Source: an uncultured Gemmatimonadota bacterium (GTDB taxonomy: Bacteria > Gemmatimonadota > Gemmatimonadetes > Gemmatimonadales > Gemmatimonadaceae). Taken from it: a stretch of 5,328 nt of DNA. Where the stretch lies: positions 1 through 5,328 of the forward strand of contig CAMLIU010000155.1 in assembly GCA_946479995.1 (NCBI GenBank), written 5' to 3'. The notes beneath the pieces are model-generated. The model did not search any database. It was not told where the DNA came from and was given only the letters and a program-made list of their open reading frames with translations. Shown here in pieces: positions 4,571 through 5,328 of the stretch (positions are counted from its first letter, which is position 1; each line of letters begins with the position of its first letter). The position numbers and the translations under genes are program-made.

Positions 4571-5328
4571 ATGACCGATTTCGGCCACCTGACCCCCGAG
4601 GAGCTTCCGCCCGTCGCCGGCGAGCGACGCAGCGCCACGCGCCGCCACCTCACGGTGCTCTGGAACCTCATCTTCCGGGGGCTACGCTCCGTCGGCGTCA
4701 GGGCCGGCCGCTTCTACACCGCCGTCGGGATCTTCCTCGTCGCCGGCGTGGCCATCGCCATCGCCGGCACGCTCGCCTTCGCCGAACTCGGCGAGTGGGT
4801 GCGCAGTGGCAGCACCCAGGCGTTCGACGTCGCCGTGCTGCAGTGGCTGGGAGCGCACCATACCAGGCTGCTCACCGCCGCCGCCGTGGAGCTCACCTAC
4901 CTCGGCACCGGTACCGTGGTACTGACGATCGTCGGTGTAGCGGCGCTGTTCCTCTGGCACACGGAGCACAAGCACTCGGCGCGCCTGCTCCTCGCCGCCG
5001 TGGCGGGGAACATCCTCCTCAACGGCGCCCTCAAGCTTGTCTTCCACCGCCCGCGGCCCAGCGTGTTCGACTGGCAGACGGTGGCCGTGAGCTCGTCGTT
5101 CCCATCGGGACATGCGATGAGCGCCACGGTGTGCTACGGCACCGTGGCGTACCTGGTGGCGCGTCTCCAGAAGCACCGCTGGTCACGGGTGCTCACCCTC
5201 ACGACCGCCGTCATCCTCATCCTGCTCATCTGCGTGACGCGCCTCTACCTCGGCGTGCACTACCCATCCGACGTCGCCGCGGGAATCCTCGTCGGCCTCG
5301 CGTGGGCGAGCTTCTGCATGGCGACCCT
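4571..5328 (+). CDS. PAP2-family (phosphatidic acid phosphatase type 2) membrane phosphatase, 3' end outside window
   Basis: The frame opens at ATG 4571 and runs off the right edge, with 252 residues visible. All three PAP2 signature motifs are present: K155-x6-R162-P163 (KLVFHRPRP), P178-S-G-H181 (SFPSGHAMS), and T223-R224-x5-H230-x3-D234 (TRLYLGVHYPSD), where Thr replaces the usual Ser, a common variant. H181 and H230 are the expected catalytic histidines and D234 supports H230. Hydrophobic segments near 50-71, 112-130, 137-153, 183-199, 208-222 and 236-252 fit the multi-pass fold; the last one is cut. The first 40 residues are cytosolic-looking and basic. Relatives dephosphorylate phosphatidate, undecaprenyl diphosphate or similar lipids; which substrate applies here cannot be told. 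No clear Shine-Dalgarno precedes the ATG, so the start is less certain than the family. Confidence 0.92.
   Translation, partial: MTDFGHLTPEELPPVAGERRSATRRHLTVLWNLIFRGLRSVGVRAGRFYTAVGIFLVAGVAIAIAGTLAFAELGEWVRSGSTQAFDVAVLQWLGAHHTRLLTAAAVELTYLGTGTVVLTIVGVAALFLWHTEHKHSARLLLAAVAGNILLNGALKLVFHRPRPSVFDWQTVAVSSSFPSGHAMSATVCYGTVAYLVARLQKHRWSRVLTLTTAVILILLICVTRLYLGVHYPSDVAAGILVGLAWASFCMAT

Noticed and set aside
4682..5176. Minus-strand open frame (164 codons) opposite the PAP2 gene
   Set aside because: The + strand reading carries all three PAP2 motifs; the minus frame is a Gly/Glu/His-rich shadow with no motif.

Overview
The window is GC-rich throughout (roughly two thirds G+C, strong G/C third-position bias). 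It reads as a chromosomal segment of a Gram-negative, soil- or sediment-type bacterium. The architecture of the 115-1851 protein (secreted carboxypeptidase-regulatory-like fold, then a conserved WEEARKA-type middle region) is one I associate with Gemmatimonadota. That phylum is my best guess, made from recall and not from a search.

Layout from left to right: (1) the last 24 codons of an unidentified + strand gene (3-77). (2) A complete secreted protein of 578 residues (115-1851, +) with two carboxypeptidase-regulatory-like beta-sandwich domains, an uncharacterised middle region and a TonB C-terminal-like domain. (3) A small GNAT-type acetyltransferase of the YidJ/acetyltransf_CG family on the minus strand (1873-2190), convergent with gene 2 and only 21 bp from it. 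(4) A 135 bp divergent intergenic region (2191-2325) with a short inverted repeat. (5) A 646-residue surface protein (2326-4266, +) made almost entirely of seven tandem bacterial Ig-like (Big_2) domains on a near-perfect 85-residue period behind a probable lipoprotein signal; it starts at GTG. (6) A 304 bp non-protein-coding interval (4267-4570) holding a strong 14-bp-stem hairpin, an AT-rich heptanucleotide (AGCTTTC) tandem repeat, and tRNA-Cys(GCA) on the minus strand with a possible promoter. (7) The first 252 codons of a PAP2-family membrane phosphatase (4571 to beyond the right edge, +).

The genes do not form an evident pathway. Genes 2, 5 and 7 all act at the cell envelope (secreted or periplasmic protein, lipid-anchored Ig-repeat protein, inner-membrane lipid phosphatase). 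Strands alternate +, -, +, -, +, so most units are probably transcribed separately. I see no CRISPR array, transposase, integrase, toxin-antitoxin pair or recognisable defence system. The items most worth a second look are the two-sandwich plus TonB_C fusion with its four cysteines, the regular Ig-repeat array, and the heptad repeat beside the tRNA gene.
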